A stretch of 29,157 nucleotides of DNA from Lachnospiraceae bacterium (GCA_009774625.1 VSOB01000042.1:1-29157); one strand, 5' to 3'. Counted from the stretch's first letter, positions 1-7,247 are shown. Notes: generated by a model not told the origin, from the letters alone. Made by a program: numbers and translations.

Positions 1-441
1 CATCAGCTTGTCGTAAGCAGACAAATCGCCAGCTTCAAGCGGATAGTTCAGCTTTTTACTGGCGTAATCTTTTTTGTTCGTTTCTGTATTTGAAAATATA
101 AGTTTTTCATCCAGCATATGAAAGGAATCTCTCATCTGCTTTTGACAATACTTATGCCAAGAATCAATCATTCCGGACTCAGCATCCCACATATGCAGGA
201 CTTTAATATCGGAGTCAAAGCGCCGGCGGTTTTCTTCTGCGTATCTATCCAGTTCGCGGTCTATGAGCTGCAAGGCATCCTGCTCATCTGTAGACCATAA
301 ACCACGTTCCTCAATCCAGATAGCGTAAAAGTCACCACCTCGAATCATCAGATCGGAGCTTTTTTTAATAATGAACTTCGGATAGATTTCTATTACACCA
401 CGCTTTGTACTACGTGTTGAAATCATCAAAAAGTCGATCAT
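1..441 (-). CDS. Probable phage D5-type primase/helicase, N-terminal part (truncated by window edge)
   Basis: An open frame of 147 codons starts MIDFLMISTRS at 441 and is still open at base 1. It has no internal stop. I recognise the beginning (MISTRSTKRG, IYPKFIIKKSSDLMIRGGDFYAIW, then WHKYCQKQMRDSF and NTETNKKDYASKKLNYPL) as resembling the N-terminal region of gut-phage D5-like/DUF5906 primase-helicases; this is from memory, not a search. The helicase part with its Walker motifs would lie beyond the left edge. The start is chosen because an AAGGAG sits upstream at the end of the preceding gene; the nearby ATG at 446 gives only a two-codon frame. It lies 8 bases after the preceding gene, so is probably co-transcribed with it. 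Confidence 0.6.
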   Translation of the reverse strand, partial: MIDFLMISTRSTKRGVIEIYPKFIIKKSSDLMIRGGDFYAIWIEERGLWSTDEQDALQLIDRELDRYAEENRRRFDSDIKVLHMWDAESGMIDSWHKYCQKQMRDSFHMLDEKLIFSNTETNKKDYASKKLNYPLEAGDLSAYDKLM

Positions 442-449
442 TGCATTTT

Positions 450-683
450 TTACTCTCCTTCCAGGCGCCTTAATTCCTTAATCTCATTGCTGAGCTCCTC
501 GATTTTCTTGTTCTGCTTTTTGCGGTCGATTTCATTTGTAACCATATAAGCCGTCATAGCAATAGCTAAAACGGCCACATTACGGTTAAAACTTCTCTGA
601 TGTTTTAAGGTTCGCTGAATGCTCTGAACAGCTTTTTCAGAAGACCGTAAACTGCCAAAAATATAACCAAACACTTCACACAT
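450..683 (-). CDS. Small membrane protein with C-terminal coiled coil, unknown function
   Basis: The product has 77 residues. I chose the ATG at 683 (MCEVFGYIFG) because AAAGGAGG lies about 8 bases upstream; an in-frame ATG further upstream has no ribosome site and overlaps the preceding gene. A hydrophobic segment (about residues 35-47, VAVLAIAMTAYMV) is followed by a charged heptad-like stretch (DRKKQNKKIEELSNEIKELR), so it is probably a single-pass membrane protein with a short coiled coil in the cytoplasm. It lies directly before the probable primase gene. I do not recognise the family. Confidence 0.7.
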   Translation of the reverse strand: MCEVFGYIFGSLRSSEKAVQSIQRTLKHQRSFNRNVAVLAIAMTAYMVTNEIDRKKQNKKIEELSNEIKELRRLEGE

Positions 684-718
684 ATGAATCTTGCCTCCTT
701 TCCTTTGAACCTTAAAAT

Positions 719-1267
719 TTATACGATTTCGTCTAAGTACCAGCACATTTGATACCAGATTTCAACAGTCCGCAAATCTCTGCGACTGTGTTTTACCGTA
801 AACAAACCACCCTCGCCATTTCGTTCGTACTCTCGATTTAGAAATCGTTCGATGACTTTGTTAGCATAATCTTCATCAAATTTTGCATCTGTCATTGAAC
901 CTAATCCGAGATTCACTACCATGTTCCAGAACCATTGACCTGTACGATCTCCGATATCGGGATCATCCATAATATGTTCTTCACAGCGAATAGCGAGGGC
1001 AATCATCATCTCCAAAACACTGCAGGGGTAATTGTCCAAATAAGTTGAAATCATGGATTGTTTGTACGAATTGTCGTAACCGAACCGATATCTAAGATCT
1101 ATCCCATCCTCTTCTCTGTTTTCGTCCATAGCGATAGTATAGTTAAAATCTACGCTGTGAAGAAATGATAAAAGCTTCCGATAAGATAAACTCTTAGAAT
1201 ATCGGCGGTCTAATACGAGCTGGCACATCCAGTCAAAATATTCGCTATTCAGCTCGTTCTTTGTCAT
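719..1267 (-). CDS. Phage-type hypothetical protein (182 aa)
   Basis: The product is acidic and probably soluble, with no signal peptide or membrane segment. I recall similar proteins next to primase genes in gut siphovirus assemblies but know no function. The stop codon of the preceding gene overlaps the first of two tandem ATGs (ATGATG), which implies translational coupling. The second ATG (1267) is preferred because it leaves four bases after GGAGG, whereas the first leaves only one. Notable residues are a cluster of Trp and Tyr near the C-terminus (EIWYQMCWYL). Confidence 0.75.
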   Translation of the reverse strand: MTKNELNSEYFDWMCQLVLDRRYSKSLSYRKLLSFLHSVDFNYTIAMDENREEDGIDLRYRFGYDNSYKQSMISTYLDNYPCSVLEMMIALAIRCEEHIMDDPDIGDRTGQWFWNMVVNLGLGSMTDAKFDEDYANKVIERFLNREYERNGEGGLFTVKHSRRDLRTVEIWYQMCWYLDEIV

Positions 1268-1851
1268 CATACCTCCATCTGATGTGGCCTTGTTTTAACA
1301 ACGTCCGAATAAGTTCTCTGATCCAGAAGAATTTCATAGTCACATTTCAGCCGGTCATTTCTGACAAAGACCGAATCATCCTCGTACTCTCCAAAATGAG
1401 TCAGAGACTCAAACCCAACGGCGCCCTCCACATCTTCTACCAGTTCGTCATTCTCATCCGCAAGAACCTGATCTCCATAATAGGTGAGACTTATTTTCTC
1501 ATACTCCTCATACTCACCAAATTCTTCCGGGGAAATAACATAGGGTTTATCGTTCATAGATGTCTGCTCCTCTTTTCCCGTCCCCGAATAATTCGTGTAG
1601 CCTTCATTTTTCAGCAACGCAGCATATTCAGAAATGCTGGGCTTTTCTTCTACTTTCCGCGGCTCTGCCTGATGCGGTGTTTCCGAAACAGTTACTTCCA
1701 TGTCGGGATCTTTTTTCATGAAGACAGCCTTTACGGAATCAATCTCTTCCTGAGCAATCTGCTCATATTTTTTCTTAACATACTGCCATGTAACGACCGA
1801 CCCGACTGCAGCCCCCATAGCAAACATTACAAAATTGGTTACTTTACTCAT
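1267..1851 (-). CDS. N-terminally membrane-anchored acidic protein, unknown function
   Basis: The product has 194 residues. An N-terminal hydrophobic stretch (NFVMFAMGAAVGSVVTWQYV, about residues 5-24) is followed by KKK, so the long acidic, low-complexity remainder (many Glu and Asp, for example SPEEFGEYEEYEKI) should be in the cytoplasm. The start is one of two tandem ATGs at 1854 or 1851 behind GAGGAGACCG; the second has the better spacing. Its 5' end overlaps the stop of the preceding gene and its stop overlaps the start of the next, so it belongs to a tight operon. I do not recognise the family. Confidence 0.75.
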   Translation of the reverse strand: MSKVTNFVMFAMGAAVGSVVTWQYVKKKYEQIAQEEIDSVKAVFMKKDPDMEVTVSETPHQAEPRKVEEKPSISEYAALLKNEGYTNYSGTGKEEQTSMNDKPYVISPEEFGEYEEYEKISLTYYGDQVLADENDELVEDVEGAVGFESLTHFGEYEDDSVFVRNDRLKCDYEILLDQRTYSDVVKTRPHQMEV

Positions 1852-2005
1852 CATCGGTCTCCTCATTTTTTATAGTCATCACCGTTAATGCCAAGCCGCC
1901 AAACAGCATGGACATGCTGATCAAAATTCCTCCAGTGATATGTCTTTTCCTCTTGGTATCCAATATGTAATCTAACATGGATATCAAACTCTCAAATCCT
2001 TCCAT
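1844..2005 (-). CDS. Small membrane protein (53 aa)
   Basis: The chosen start at 2005 (MEGFESLISM) has AAGGAG ten bases upstream, inside the end of the preceding small gene. One hydrophobic segment (GGILISMSMLFGGLALTVMTI, about residues 24-44) follows a basic KRKRH stretch, which suggests a single-pass membrane protein with the N-terminus inside. Its stop overlaps the start of the next gene. No family is recognised. Confidence 0.65.
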   Translation of the reverse strand: MEGFESLISMLDYILDTKRKRHITGGILISMSMLFGGLALTVMTIKNEETDDE

Positions 2006-2009
2006 GTCT

Positions 2010-2111
2010 TTACATCTCCTTTCCGCCGGACAAAACAGCGATTCCGCCGACAAAACAGATACCAGCCATAGCCGCTAACGCATAGGAAACAAATGTTAAA
2101 ACATTACTCAT
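2010..2111 (-). CDS. Very small membrane protein (33 aa)
   Basis: This short gene reads MSNVLTFVSYALAAMAG and ends SGGKEM. It has AAAGGAG eight bases before the ATG, lies between the SleB-like gene and the 53-residue membrane protein, and ends four bases before the start of the latter, whose ribosome site lies inside its last codons. Nearly the whole length is one hydrophobic helix. Operon position, ribosome site and composition support it as real; no function can be assigned. Confidence 0.6.
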   Translation of the reverse strand: MSNVLTFVSYALAAMAGICFVGGIAVLSGGKEM

Positions 2112-2126
2112 AAGTCAATTCTCCTT

Positions 2127-2672
2127 TCATTCATACCTTGAAAAATAGTGGTTTTCTACCTGAAACATAGGAACGCCATAATTGCTGTAACATCCAGCCG
2201 TAAAGAATACAACATCATAGTTTGTTCGACATTCCAGTTCTTCTCTGACAAGCTGACAAATATCTTCTCGCACTTCACAGCAATCCACCCTGCCGTTCCA
2301 CATCGATGAAAATTGATACGGCTGATAAATCACATCGTAAGCTGTATCGGGAAAATGTTCGGAGTCCATACGGTTAAGAATCGTGTCGATCACCAGCCGT
2401 TTACCCTCTTCGCATTCTCCTTCAGCCTCGGCCATAGTGACCAATGCAATCAGCGCAATATCTTCATCTGGAAGTAATTCTTCTTTCTTTTCAGTATCCT
2501 TCATGTTCATTACAGAAATATCTTCTGTCGGTTCATAATTGACAGAGGCTATGTGCAGCGGAATAACTTTCGTTTCTAAAACCGGTTCTTCTGCTGTTGA
2601 AATGGTGGTAACTGAAAATATAAAAACCGCACACAGAGAAAGAAACGCGGTTATTGCAGTTATCTTACGCAT
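2127..2672 (-). CDS. Secreted cell-wall hydrolase, SleB-like (Hydrolase_2 family)
   Basis: The product has 181 residues. A signal peptide is evident (MRKITAITAFLSLCAVFIFS, cleavage probably near residue 27). The C-terminal domain (about 70-180) resembles the SleB/CwlJ cell-wall hydrolase domain: TMAEAEGECEEGK at 79-91 matches the motif with the proposed catalytic Glu, followed by ILNRM, FPDTAYDVIYQPYQF and a terminal HYFSRYE. Family members are lytic transglycosylase-like enzymes acting on peptidoglycan; here the role could be local wall opening or lysis. It lies after a DUF6353-like gene and a strong hairpin, with small membrane proteins downstream. GGAG lies nine bases before the ATG. Confidence 0.8.
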   Translation of the reverse strand: MRKITAITAFLSLCAVFIFSVTTISTAEEPVLETKVIPLHIASVNYEPTEDISVMNMKDTEKKEELLPDEDIALIALVTMAEAEGECEEGKRLVIDTILNRMDSEHFPDTAYDVIYQPYQFSSMWNGRVDCCEVREDICQLVREELECRTNYDVVFFTAGCYSNYGVPMFQVENHYFSRYE

Positions 2673-2683
2673 ATAAGTTCTCC

Positions 2684-2736
2684 TTAAAAATATTTAGACT
2701 ATCCTCAGTTCTCTGGGTCCGAGCCAAGGATAGTCT
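2684..2736 (-). terminator. Long-stem hairpin with T-rich tail between the DUF6353-like and SleB-like genes
   Basis: On the minus strand AGACTATCCT and AGGATAGTCT form a perfect 10-bp stem (2727-2736 with 2696-2705) around a 21-base loop, followed by AAATATTTTT. The large loop makes it a less typical terminator, so it could instead be an attenuator or a processing site ahead of the hydrolase gene. Confidence 0.55.
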
Positions 2737-2786
2737 ATTGCATCCTGATATGGATTTCCGGAACCGATCCCATCGATTCCGTCCCT

Positions 2787-3752
2787 TCACATAAGCTCCC
2801 AGATATTTCCATCCACATTGAAGTCCAACAAGATTGCAGTATCAAACCCGTTTGCAAAATCGGAATAGCTCAGATTGTCGGCATAAAGTCCGAAATCCAC
2901 ATAGTTGTCACCAACGGGATGCTCCGGATCATAAACCCAACCAACTACCTGACCAGCTTTGGTGCGGGGCATTCCCAACATTTCATATACATCATTCAGG
3001 AAAAGACGCTTCTTTGCCCGCAGAAGATCATTGGCATAGCTTTCCTGCGCCTTGAGAAACATAAGGTTGTATTCGTTGTTGGTTTCCCAATGGGGATTTA
3101 AAACACTGTTTCCCTCTTCATCCTTTGTGTATTTCTCAAAAAACCGAGCGTAACCGCTGATATCAGACGGGTTTACAACGAAAGCCGTTTTCTTTACTTT
3201 CTTTTCTTTGCCGGTCTCTTCGTCCATAACCGTTTCGCTTACCTTTTCCGCTTTGATATTATACCTGAGTTCTCGATCAATCTCTTTGCCGAACCGCTCA
3301 ACAACGCGATTTCTGTAATCCTTGAAACTCTTATCAATCGTAGCATAAGCCGCTGCCAAAGCCACATTCCTCTTCCGAAGAATATTATTGGACGCCAGAA
3401 TGCTGGTGATGGATAATGTACCAACTGCCACGGCGGGTGCGTACAGCTTTGCCAGCTTCAGCGCTGTCTGGGTATAGACAATGACCGTGTCTTTCTTGGC
3501 GTCTTCCGGGGAATAGTCCTCCCCCATCGCAGTGCATCCTTTTTCGGCAGACTCATGGACCTTATCCATTTTTTCTTTGGTTTCGCCCAAAACTTTATCC
3601 ACCTTCAACGTAGCTTTACAAGCCAGAACGGCACTCGCCACGGTGCCAACAACGCCAGCCACGACAAGAATTTCCGGGCTGTGTTTTTTCAACTGGAAAC
3701 CGACCTTATTAAAGGTTCCGCTTACTTTTGTCATGATTTCTGCTTTTTTCAT
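2787..3752 (-). CDS. DUF6353-like phage membrane protein, long form (321 aa)
   Basis: Two hydrophobic segments (about 28-48, ILVVAGVVGTVASAV, and 103-121, AVAVGTLSITSILAS) bracket a charged helical stretch. The C-terminal half holds a conserved block (WETNNEYNLMFLKAQ, MLGMPRTKAGQVVGWVYDPE, GDNYVDF, LLDFNVDGNIWEL). The KKHSPEIL motif before the first segment recurs in the gene at 5280-6050. I recall this family as DUF6353, common in gut Firmicutes phages and of unknown function. It is the longest of three full copies in the window, and 10861-11190 is a stand-alone copy of its C-terminal domain. AAAGGAG lies about 11 bases before the ATG. Confidence 0.75.
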   Translation of the reverse strand: MKKAEIMTKVSGTFNKVGFQLKKHSPEILVVAGVVGTVASAVLACKATLKVDKVLGETKEKMDKVHESAEKGCTAMGEDYSPEDAKKDTVIVYTQTALKLAKLYAPAVAVGTLSITSILASNNILRKRNVALAAAYATIDKSFKDYRNRVVERFGKEIDRELRYNIKAEKVSETVMDEETGKEKKVKKTAFVVNPSDISGYARFFEKYTKDEEGNSVLNPHWETNNEYNLMFLKAQESYANDLLRAKKRLFLNDVYEMLGMPRTKAGQVVGWVYDPEHPVGDNYVDFGLYADNLSYSDFANGFDTAILLDFNVDGNIWELM

Positions 3753-3772
3753 AGCTAAATAGTCTCCTTTTT

Positions 3773-4021
3773 TTAATCTTCTAATTTTTTCAAATGGTCA
3801 ATAAGATGCTGCGTATACCAAAGGATTTTTTCCAAATCCTGAATACCGTTTTTTTTCTTCCACCGGCAGGCATACTTGAGAATATTTCCTGTATCTGTAG
3901 CCTCAATTCCTTTGAGATCAAAAGTAAAGGCTTCGATTACATCGATAACTTCCAATCCCGTTTCGGATTGATAATGGTCCGGATGGGATACCATCTTGTC
4001 TTTCGATTCGTACATGGACAC
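3773..4021 (-). CDS. DUF3310 family protein (82 aa)
   Basis: The sequence HPDHYQSETGLEVIDVIEAF, then DTGNILKYACRWKKKNG and DLEKILWYTQHLI, matches the DUF3310 family, found widely in phages and sometimes labelled nucleotide kinase without firm evidence. The family typically has these HP.HY and KY..R..KKN motifs within about 60-80 residues, so this is full length. The ATG at 4021 lies five bases after GGAGG and follows the preceding gene by only five bases, so the two are probably co-transcribed. Confidence 0.85.
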   Translation of the reverse strand: MSMYESKDKMVSHPDHYQSETGLEVIDVIEAFTFDLKGIEATDTGNILKYACRWKKKNGIQDLEKILWYTQHLIDHLKKLED

Positions 4022-4026
4022 CTCCT

Positions 4027-4644
4027 TTAGTTAATCGGCAGCGCTTTGGGTAATTTGAGAATATAGCCATCTCTTACCCGAACCGGCTTACATCCGCTGA
4101 TATCAGTCCAGCCATATTTATTCACGGCATAATTATCTGTGGATACATCGGCGAGATCGTACAGATCTCCGACACTCACAACCCCATACTGACTGATGAT
4201 ATCATTCATCGCATCAAGAACCGACTCTGCATCTCCGCGAGTTTCAAAGACAATATCGTCATAATCATATCCACCGCGGGACGAAGCCAAGCGCTCACGT
4301 CTTCGATCCGGCTCACGGTCATAGAACTTTCCGTATGACACCTTAGTTCCAGATGAAGCCTTTCTTGTCCGCCCGGTTTCCCCATACAGAATCATATCGA
4401 TACCGTTCGTAACGATGTCTGATATTGCCTTTTTAATTGCCGGAACGAGAACGTCCATCAAAATATAAGATTTTACATTTCCAACGTCTTCCGAAATAAA
4501 AACATCGGCGAACTTCTGCATCTCACCCTTTTTCTTAGGCTTAGCCGATCCGCTGATAACTTTTTCCACTTTTTTATCTGGTGGAGCTGCTCCCTCCTTT
4601 TGAGTTTCTTTAGATTTATGGGAATTAGGTCTGTATTCCTCCAT
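4027..4644 (-). CDS. Phage-type hypothetical protein with basic, disordered N-terminus (205 aa)
   Basis: Residues 1-50 are rich in Lys, Pro and Glu and look disordered. A helical segment (SYILMDVLVPAIKKAISDIVTNGIDMILYG) follows, then an Arg-rich, Tyr-rich linker (about 95-130) and a compact C-terminal domain ending in VRVRDGYILKLPKALP. There is no signal peptide. AAAGGAG lies before the ATG at 4644. I believe similar proteins occur beside DUF3310 genes in gut phages, but no function is known to me. Confidence 0.7.
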   Translation of the reverse strand: MEEYRPNSHKSKETQKEGAAPPDKKVEKVISGSAKPKKKGEMQKFADVFISEDVGNVKSYILMDVLVPAIKKAISDIVTNGIDMILYGETGRTRKASSGTKVSYGKFYDREPDRRRERLASSRGGYDYDDIVFETRGDAESVLDAMNDIISQYGVVSVGDLYDLADVSTDNYAVNKYGWTDISGCKPVRVRDGYILKLPKALPIN

Positions 4645-4660
4645 TTTCTTCTCCTTTCAC

Positions 4661-4849
4661 TTAAACAGTAACCAACTTTCCCGGCAACGTAATTTTTGTA
4701 TTAGGAAGCTTGTTGTTCTGCTTTTTAAACTGATATGAGAGATTACTTCTCGCTTTTCTCTCGGACGTTGCGTATGTAGAGCCTTTCCAGTTATGCGCAA
4801 CGCAAATTTCAAATTCCATAACAGGTCCGCTGTACTTATACTGGTTCAT
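4661..4849 (-). CDS. Small basic protein (62 aa), unknown function
   Basis: The product starts MNQYKYSGPVMEFEIC behind a good GGAGG seven bases upstream of the ATG at 4849. A longer in-frame start would cross the terminator hairpin at 4879-4908 and is rejected. The protein is basic, probably a small beta-rich fold (KITLPGKLVTV at the end), with WKGSTYATSERKARSNL in the middle. It lies between a terminator and the 205-residue phage protein. No family recognised. Confidence 0.65.
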   Translation of the reverse strand: MNQYKYSGPVMEFEICVAHNWKGSTYATSERKARSNLSYQFKKQNNKLPNTKITLPGKLVTV

Positions 4850-4865
4850 AAGCCACCTCCTCAAA

Positions 4866-4908
4866 GCAAAAAGAAAAAGGGAAAGCACCTTGTTACAGGT
4901 ACCTTCCC
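4866..4908 (-). terminator. Strong intrinsic terminator
   Basis: On the minus strand, a 12-bp stem (arms 4897-4908 and 4879-4890, including two G-U pairs) with loop GTAACA is followed by TTTTTCTTTTTG. It lies after the 90-residue membrane protein and before the 62-residue protein. Confidence 0.85.
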
Positions 4909-4933
4909 GTCCGAACACTGTTTTTTCTTACAT

Positions 4934-5206
4934 TTACGCCGGATCTTTATCAACGGTCTCTCCGCTCACGATTTCTGCCTCCTCGAAGTCATTGAAATCC
5001 CCCTGCTCGACCATCTGTTTATTCCGCTTCCGAGCTTTGATATGTGCTATCGCCGGATCGATGATGTATTTACCTGCTACATAGCCGGCAATAAACACCA
5101 ATCCAAAGGCAGCCGCTTTCTTAAATCCGTTAGCCGAACTTACTTTCACGATCTCCTCAGTAGTTTCCATAACCTCTTCGTTTGTCATAATTTCGTTGTT
5201 TTCCAT
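4934..5206 (-). CDS. Single-pass membrane protein (90 aa), unknown function
   Basis: I chose the start at 5206 (MENNEIMTNEE), nine bases after AAAGGAG; a more upstream ATG lies inside the ribosome site. An acidic N-terminus is followed by one hydrophobic segment (AAAFGLVFIAGYVAGKYII, about 31-49), a basic stretch (KARKRNK) and an acidic tail. The gene has its own upstream copy of the 25-bp motif (5249-5273) and its own strong terminator, so it may be a one-gene transcription unit. No family recognised. Confidence 0.7.
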   Translation of the reverse strand: MENNEIMTNEEVMETTEEIVKVSSANGFKKAAAFGLVFIAGYVAGKYIIDPAIAHIKARKRNKQMVEQGDFNDFEEAEIVSGETVDKDPA

Positions 5207-5248
5207 TGTGTTTTCTCCTTTCAATAATCAGAAAATATGTGGGTTCTC

Positions 5249-5273
5249 CATTAAAGACATTGTTTTTTTCGCG
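5249..5273 (-). promoter_or_regulatory. 25-bp start-associated motif, copy 1 of 7
   Basis: Read on the minus strand, it has CGCG at positions 1-4, ACA at 11-13 and CTTTAATG at 18-25, followed by GAG. It lies between the stop of the DUF6353-like gene at 5280 and the membrane protein starting at 5206. Of the seven copies this one deviates most in the TATTAT-like part. Confidence 0.6.
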
Positions 5274-5279
5274 TACTTA

Positions 5280-6050
5280 TCAGGCAGTGCGGAAGTCATA
5301 CCGGGGCGCAATGTGATACTCAATTACAAGGCAAGGTGTTCCGTCATCTGCTAACTGAGAACTGAATGACAAATCGATATACCCCTGGTCGATATTCCAG
5401 CCGAGTTCGTCACCGATGCTGACCGGATTTAAGCCGATTTCATAGTAGAAATCGTTCAGAGAAATATACATCTCATCCCGCATCTGCCGATTCAACTCAT
5501 TTGCTGCCTTTTTCAGTTTATCTATATCGGATTTGAAATATCTTCCCGATACGGCATCATAACAGAGAGTATTGCCTCTTTCGGTGATGATCACTTCTCT
5601 GTTAGTTACAGGGTTCTTTTCAATCTTATCTTTAGCTACAGCATCCCGAATAGATTGCTCTTTTTTCTCTCCGATTGTTTCTACTACTTTTTCCTGATAT
5701 TCCTTCAGAGCAGACTCGGAGAGAGCATATGCTGTAGCCAAGGCTGCCCGCCGTCTCATATTTACCGAACTGGCTCCAATTAAGCAAGCTATTGAAACCG
5801 TTCCAATGGCAGCCGTCGGAATATAACAAGTCCACGCCGCCTGGATTGTTTCTTTCGGTGTAAGCTCATTTACCTCCAGTTCATCCTTCTTTTCCTCAAT
5901 GAGAATTAGAGCTTTAGGCGTTGCCCGGACAGCCATTACAGTTGTCGTAATCATTCCGGCGATTCCGATCCCGGTTAAAATTTCCGGACTGTGTTTTTTT
6001 ACAGCGGTTCGCATATTCCGCATTGCCGCCGTTATGGTGTTTTTGTTCAT
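5280..6050 (-). CDS. DUF6353-like membrane protein (256 aa), paired with variable protein 1
   Basis: The start at 6050 (MNKNTITAAM) lies seven bases after AAAGGAG. KKHSPEIL (18-25) precedes hydrophobic segment 1 (about 24-42), then RATPKAL, a charged stretch and hydrophobic segment 2 (about 77-94). The C-terminal half contains RYFKSDIDKLKKAANELN, ISLNDFYYEIGL and GDELGWNIDQGYIDLSF, the shared DUF6353-like block. It is much closer to 7275-8039 (RATPKA, KKDELE, LTP, W.CYIP, AALA.AYA) than to 2787-3752. Like that gene it directly follows a DGR-type variable protein gene and a CTTGT-loop hairpin, so the pair is a duplicated cassette. Its function is unknown; a membrane partner for the variable protein is only an inference. 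Confidence 0.75.
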   Translation of the reverse strand: MNKNTITAAMRNMRTAVKKHSPEILTGIGIAGMITTTVMAVRATPKALILIEEKKDELEVNELTPKETIQAAWTCYIPTAAIGTVSIACLIGASSVNMRRRAALATAYALSESALKEYQEKVVETIGEKKEQSIRDAVAKDKIEKNPVTNREVIITERGNTLCYDAVSGRYFKSDIDKLKKAANELNRQMRDEMYISLNDFYYEIGLNPVSIGDELGWNIDQGYIDLSFSSQLADDGTPCLVIEYHIAPRYDFRTA

Positions 6051-6097
6051 CAATATACTCCTTTCGGTTTTTGCTGCACATAAGCGCATCTCCTTTC

Positions 6098-6127
6098 AAA
6101 AAATATAAAACCGCCCACAAGGGGCGG
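6098..6127 (-). terminator. GC-rich hairpin after variable protein 1 (terminator and/or DGR homing hairpin)
   Basis: On the minus strand CCGCCC and GGGCGG (6122-6127 with 6111-6116) form a 6-bp stem around CTTGT, followed by TTTTATATTTTTT. This is a good intrinsic terminator. The hairpin starts four bases after the stop of the variable gene. The equivalent hairpin after variable protein 2 has the same loop but a different stem, so it may also serve as the DNA hairpin that DGRs use downstream of the variable repeat. Confidence 0.75.
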
Positions 6128-6130
6128 CGA

Positions 6131-6679
6131 TTAACCTAACCGGAAGACCGGACGAACCCCAAGAGAGGCCGAAGCGTCGGCGGAGTTCGGATGGCCATCG
6201 CCGCCCACACTAGCGAAATGCGCCGAAGAAGACTTTACTTTATTCTGCAACCAGCCCCACTCGTAAGCTTCTCCTTCACGAATCGCGATACGGTTCTTAC
6301 GGTCTTTCATAAGAAGCCACTGTTTCTTACCGCTGGGTTCATAATTATCGACATCGCCGAAGAATTCCTCTGCATACGGGATACGAAGCAAATCACCATT
6401 CTTAAAAGGAACCATGATACTCTGAATAGAGCTGAAGATATTCAGAACTTCTTCTTTCTGGAGTTCTTTGCGTAAATCACTTGCCTCATAGCCGCCTGCG
6501 TTCGTATACTCACGGTTCATCTGATATGCTGTATCCAAATACTGATCCAAAAGAAAGAGTGCTCCCTTTCTGGTAATCTTCTGACAGGTCGCCGTATACT
6601 TTCCAACCTCGATCTGATCGCCAACCTTAAACTCATTTGCTGCCTGAATTGTTACTTCCTGTTTTCTTAATGCCTTCAT
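6131..6679 (-). CDS. DGR-type variable protein 1 (DUF6273/C-type-lectin-like, 182 aa)
   Basis: The start at 6679 (MKALRKQEVT) follows AAAGGAG by eight bases. The C-terminal layout (GYEASDLRKEL, WLLMKDRKNRIA, YEWGWLQN, then a Ser/Ala/Gly-rich segment and LGVRPVFRL) matches the DUF6273 type of formylglycine-enzyme/C-type-lectin-like fold, in which the terminal G-V-R-P motif closes the ligand face. It is paralogous to 8078-8641 but only about a third identical over residues 1-140. The last 36 codons are almost identical in DNA to that paralogue except at AAY-like codons, the mark of DGR mutagenesis. There is no signal peptide or membrane segment. It is followed by a DUF6353-like membrane protein. 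The ligand is unknown. Confidence 0.8.
   Translation of the reverse strand: MKALRKQEVTIQAANEFKVGDQIEVGKYTATCQKITRKGALFLLDQYLDTAYQMNREYTNAGGYEASDLRKELQKEEVLNIFSSIQSIMVPFKNGDLLRIPYAEEFFGDVDNYEPSGKKQWLLMKDRKNRIAIREGEAYEWGWLQNKVKSSSAHFASVGGDGHPNSADASASLGVRPVFRLG
6137..6246 (-). other. Candidate DGR variable repeat VR1
   Basis: These are codons for residues 146-181 of variable protein 1. From S151 on, codons align with VR2 one for one; 17 of 31 are identical in all three bases, and nearly all differences fall in bases 1 and 2 of codons that could derive from AAC or AAT (for example AGT/GGT, GAT/GTT, CAT/GGT, GAC/ACC, CTT/CGT). No template repeat copy (search word GGGGTTCGTCCG) occurs elsewhere in the window. 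Confidence 0.75.
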
Positions 6680-6707
6680 TTCTTTTTCTCCTTTCATTTT
6701 TAACTCA

Positions 6708-7022
6708 TTATTCCAAACATCTTGTAATTTCTAAGATGTCCGTTGCCATTTCATAGGCGACACTAAATATCTGCCTATCCTCTTTATCCCCATAATCTTT
6801 TGCGGAAAACTTGCCTGTCTTTACCGCAAAGTCTGATATAATATCAATGGGATCTTGTGTTGGGTTTCTGCGAACACGATCTAAAAGTTCACGACCAGCC
6901 CATCTTTGATAACTAACTTCCTTAAACCAGTGCTTATCCCAACTTCGCTGTGGTTCTGTGATATCGAAAATATAATCCTCGATAATCAAGATAACTTGTT
7001 CATGCTTAGACATCCTAGACAT
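6708..7022 (-). CDS. Phage-type hypothetical protein (104 aa)
   Basis: The ATG at 7022 lies six bases after AAGGAG; the Met at 7013 is an alternative without a ribosome site. The protein looks soluble and helical, with HWFKEVSYQRWAGRELLDRVRRNP and DPIDIISDFAVKTGKFS. It lies between the terminator of the small membrane protein at 7058-7228 and variable protein 1, with only 28 bases to the latter, so it is probably co-transcribed with it. No family recognised and no catalytic motif seen. Confidence 0.65.
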   Translation of the reverse strand: MSRMSKHEQVILIIEDYIFDITEPQRSWDKHWFKEVSYQRWAGRELLDRVRRNPTQDPIDIISDFAVKTGKFSAKDYGDKEDRQIFSVAYEMATDILEITRCLE

Positions 7023-7039
7023 CGTTCTCTCCTTAGAAC

Positions 7040-7066
7040 AGAAAAGAAGAGCCCTTGTTAGGACTC
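7040..7066 (-). terminator. Intrinsic terminator with the stop codon in its loop
   Basis: On the minus strand GAGTCC and GGGCTC (7061-7066 with 7049-7054) pair around TAACAA, followed by TTCTTTTCTG. The stop codon of the upstream small gene (7058-7060) sits in the loop, so translation to the end would compete with hairpin formation. Confidence 0.7.
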
Positions 7067-7228
7067 CTCATTTTCGTCATCTTTTTTGGCAAGTGCTTCG
7101 TTTACCTTTTCTTCGATTTTTTCATCCATTTTCTGTTCATTGACCCAATCGGTTACAAGCGTTGCCGCCACTCCGATCACGGTCGCTGCCAGACCAAGAA
7201 CTTTAATCAATTTACTTTTAGTAGTCAT
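7058..7228 (-). CDS. Small membrane protein with acidic coiled tail (56 aa)
   Basis: The product reads MTTKSKLIKVLGLAATVIG and ends KKDDENEES. It has AAAAGGAGG ten bases before the ATG at 7228. One hydrophobic segment (about 8-28, containing LGLAATVIGVAATLVT) is followed by a highly charged, helical tail (MDEKIEEKVNEALAKKDD). The gene starts 20 bases after a copy of the 25-bp motif and ends inside its own terminator, so it looks like an independent unit. Its layout resembles the membrane-anchor part of DUF6353-like proteins, but no homology can be claimed. Confidence 0.65.
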   Translation of the reverse strand: MTTKSKLIKVLGLAATVIGVAATLVTDWVNEQKMDEKIEEKVNEALAKKDDENEES

Positions 7229-7247
7229 AAAGCGATTACCTCCTTTT

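Noticed and set aside
1475..1499. Sequence starting CATAATAGG on the plus strand that resembles the 25-bp motif
   Set aside because: It lies inside a coding region and lacks the TGT and GCG parts at the required positions.
5914..6081. 55-codon frame with a good ribosome site (AAAGGAG) overlapping the start of the DUF6353-like gene at 5280-6050
   Set aside because: After the first codons it is the out-of-frame reading of the longer gene, with a composition (many Asn, Arg, Cys) typical of a shadow; the 6050 start has its own ribosome site.
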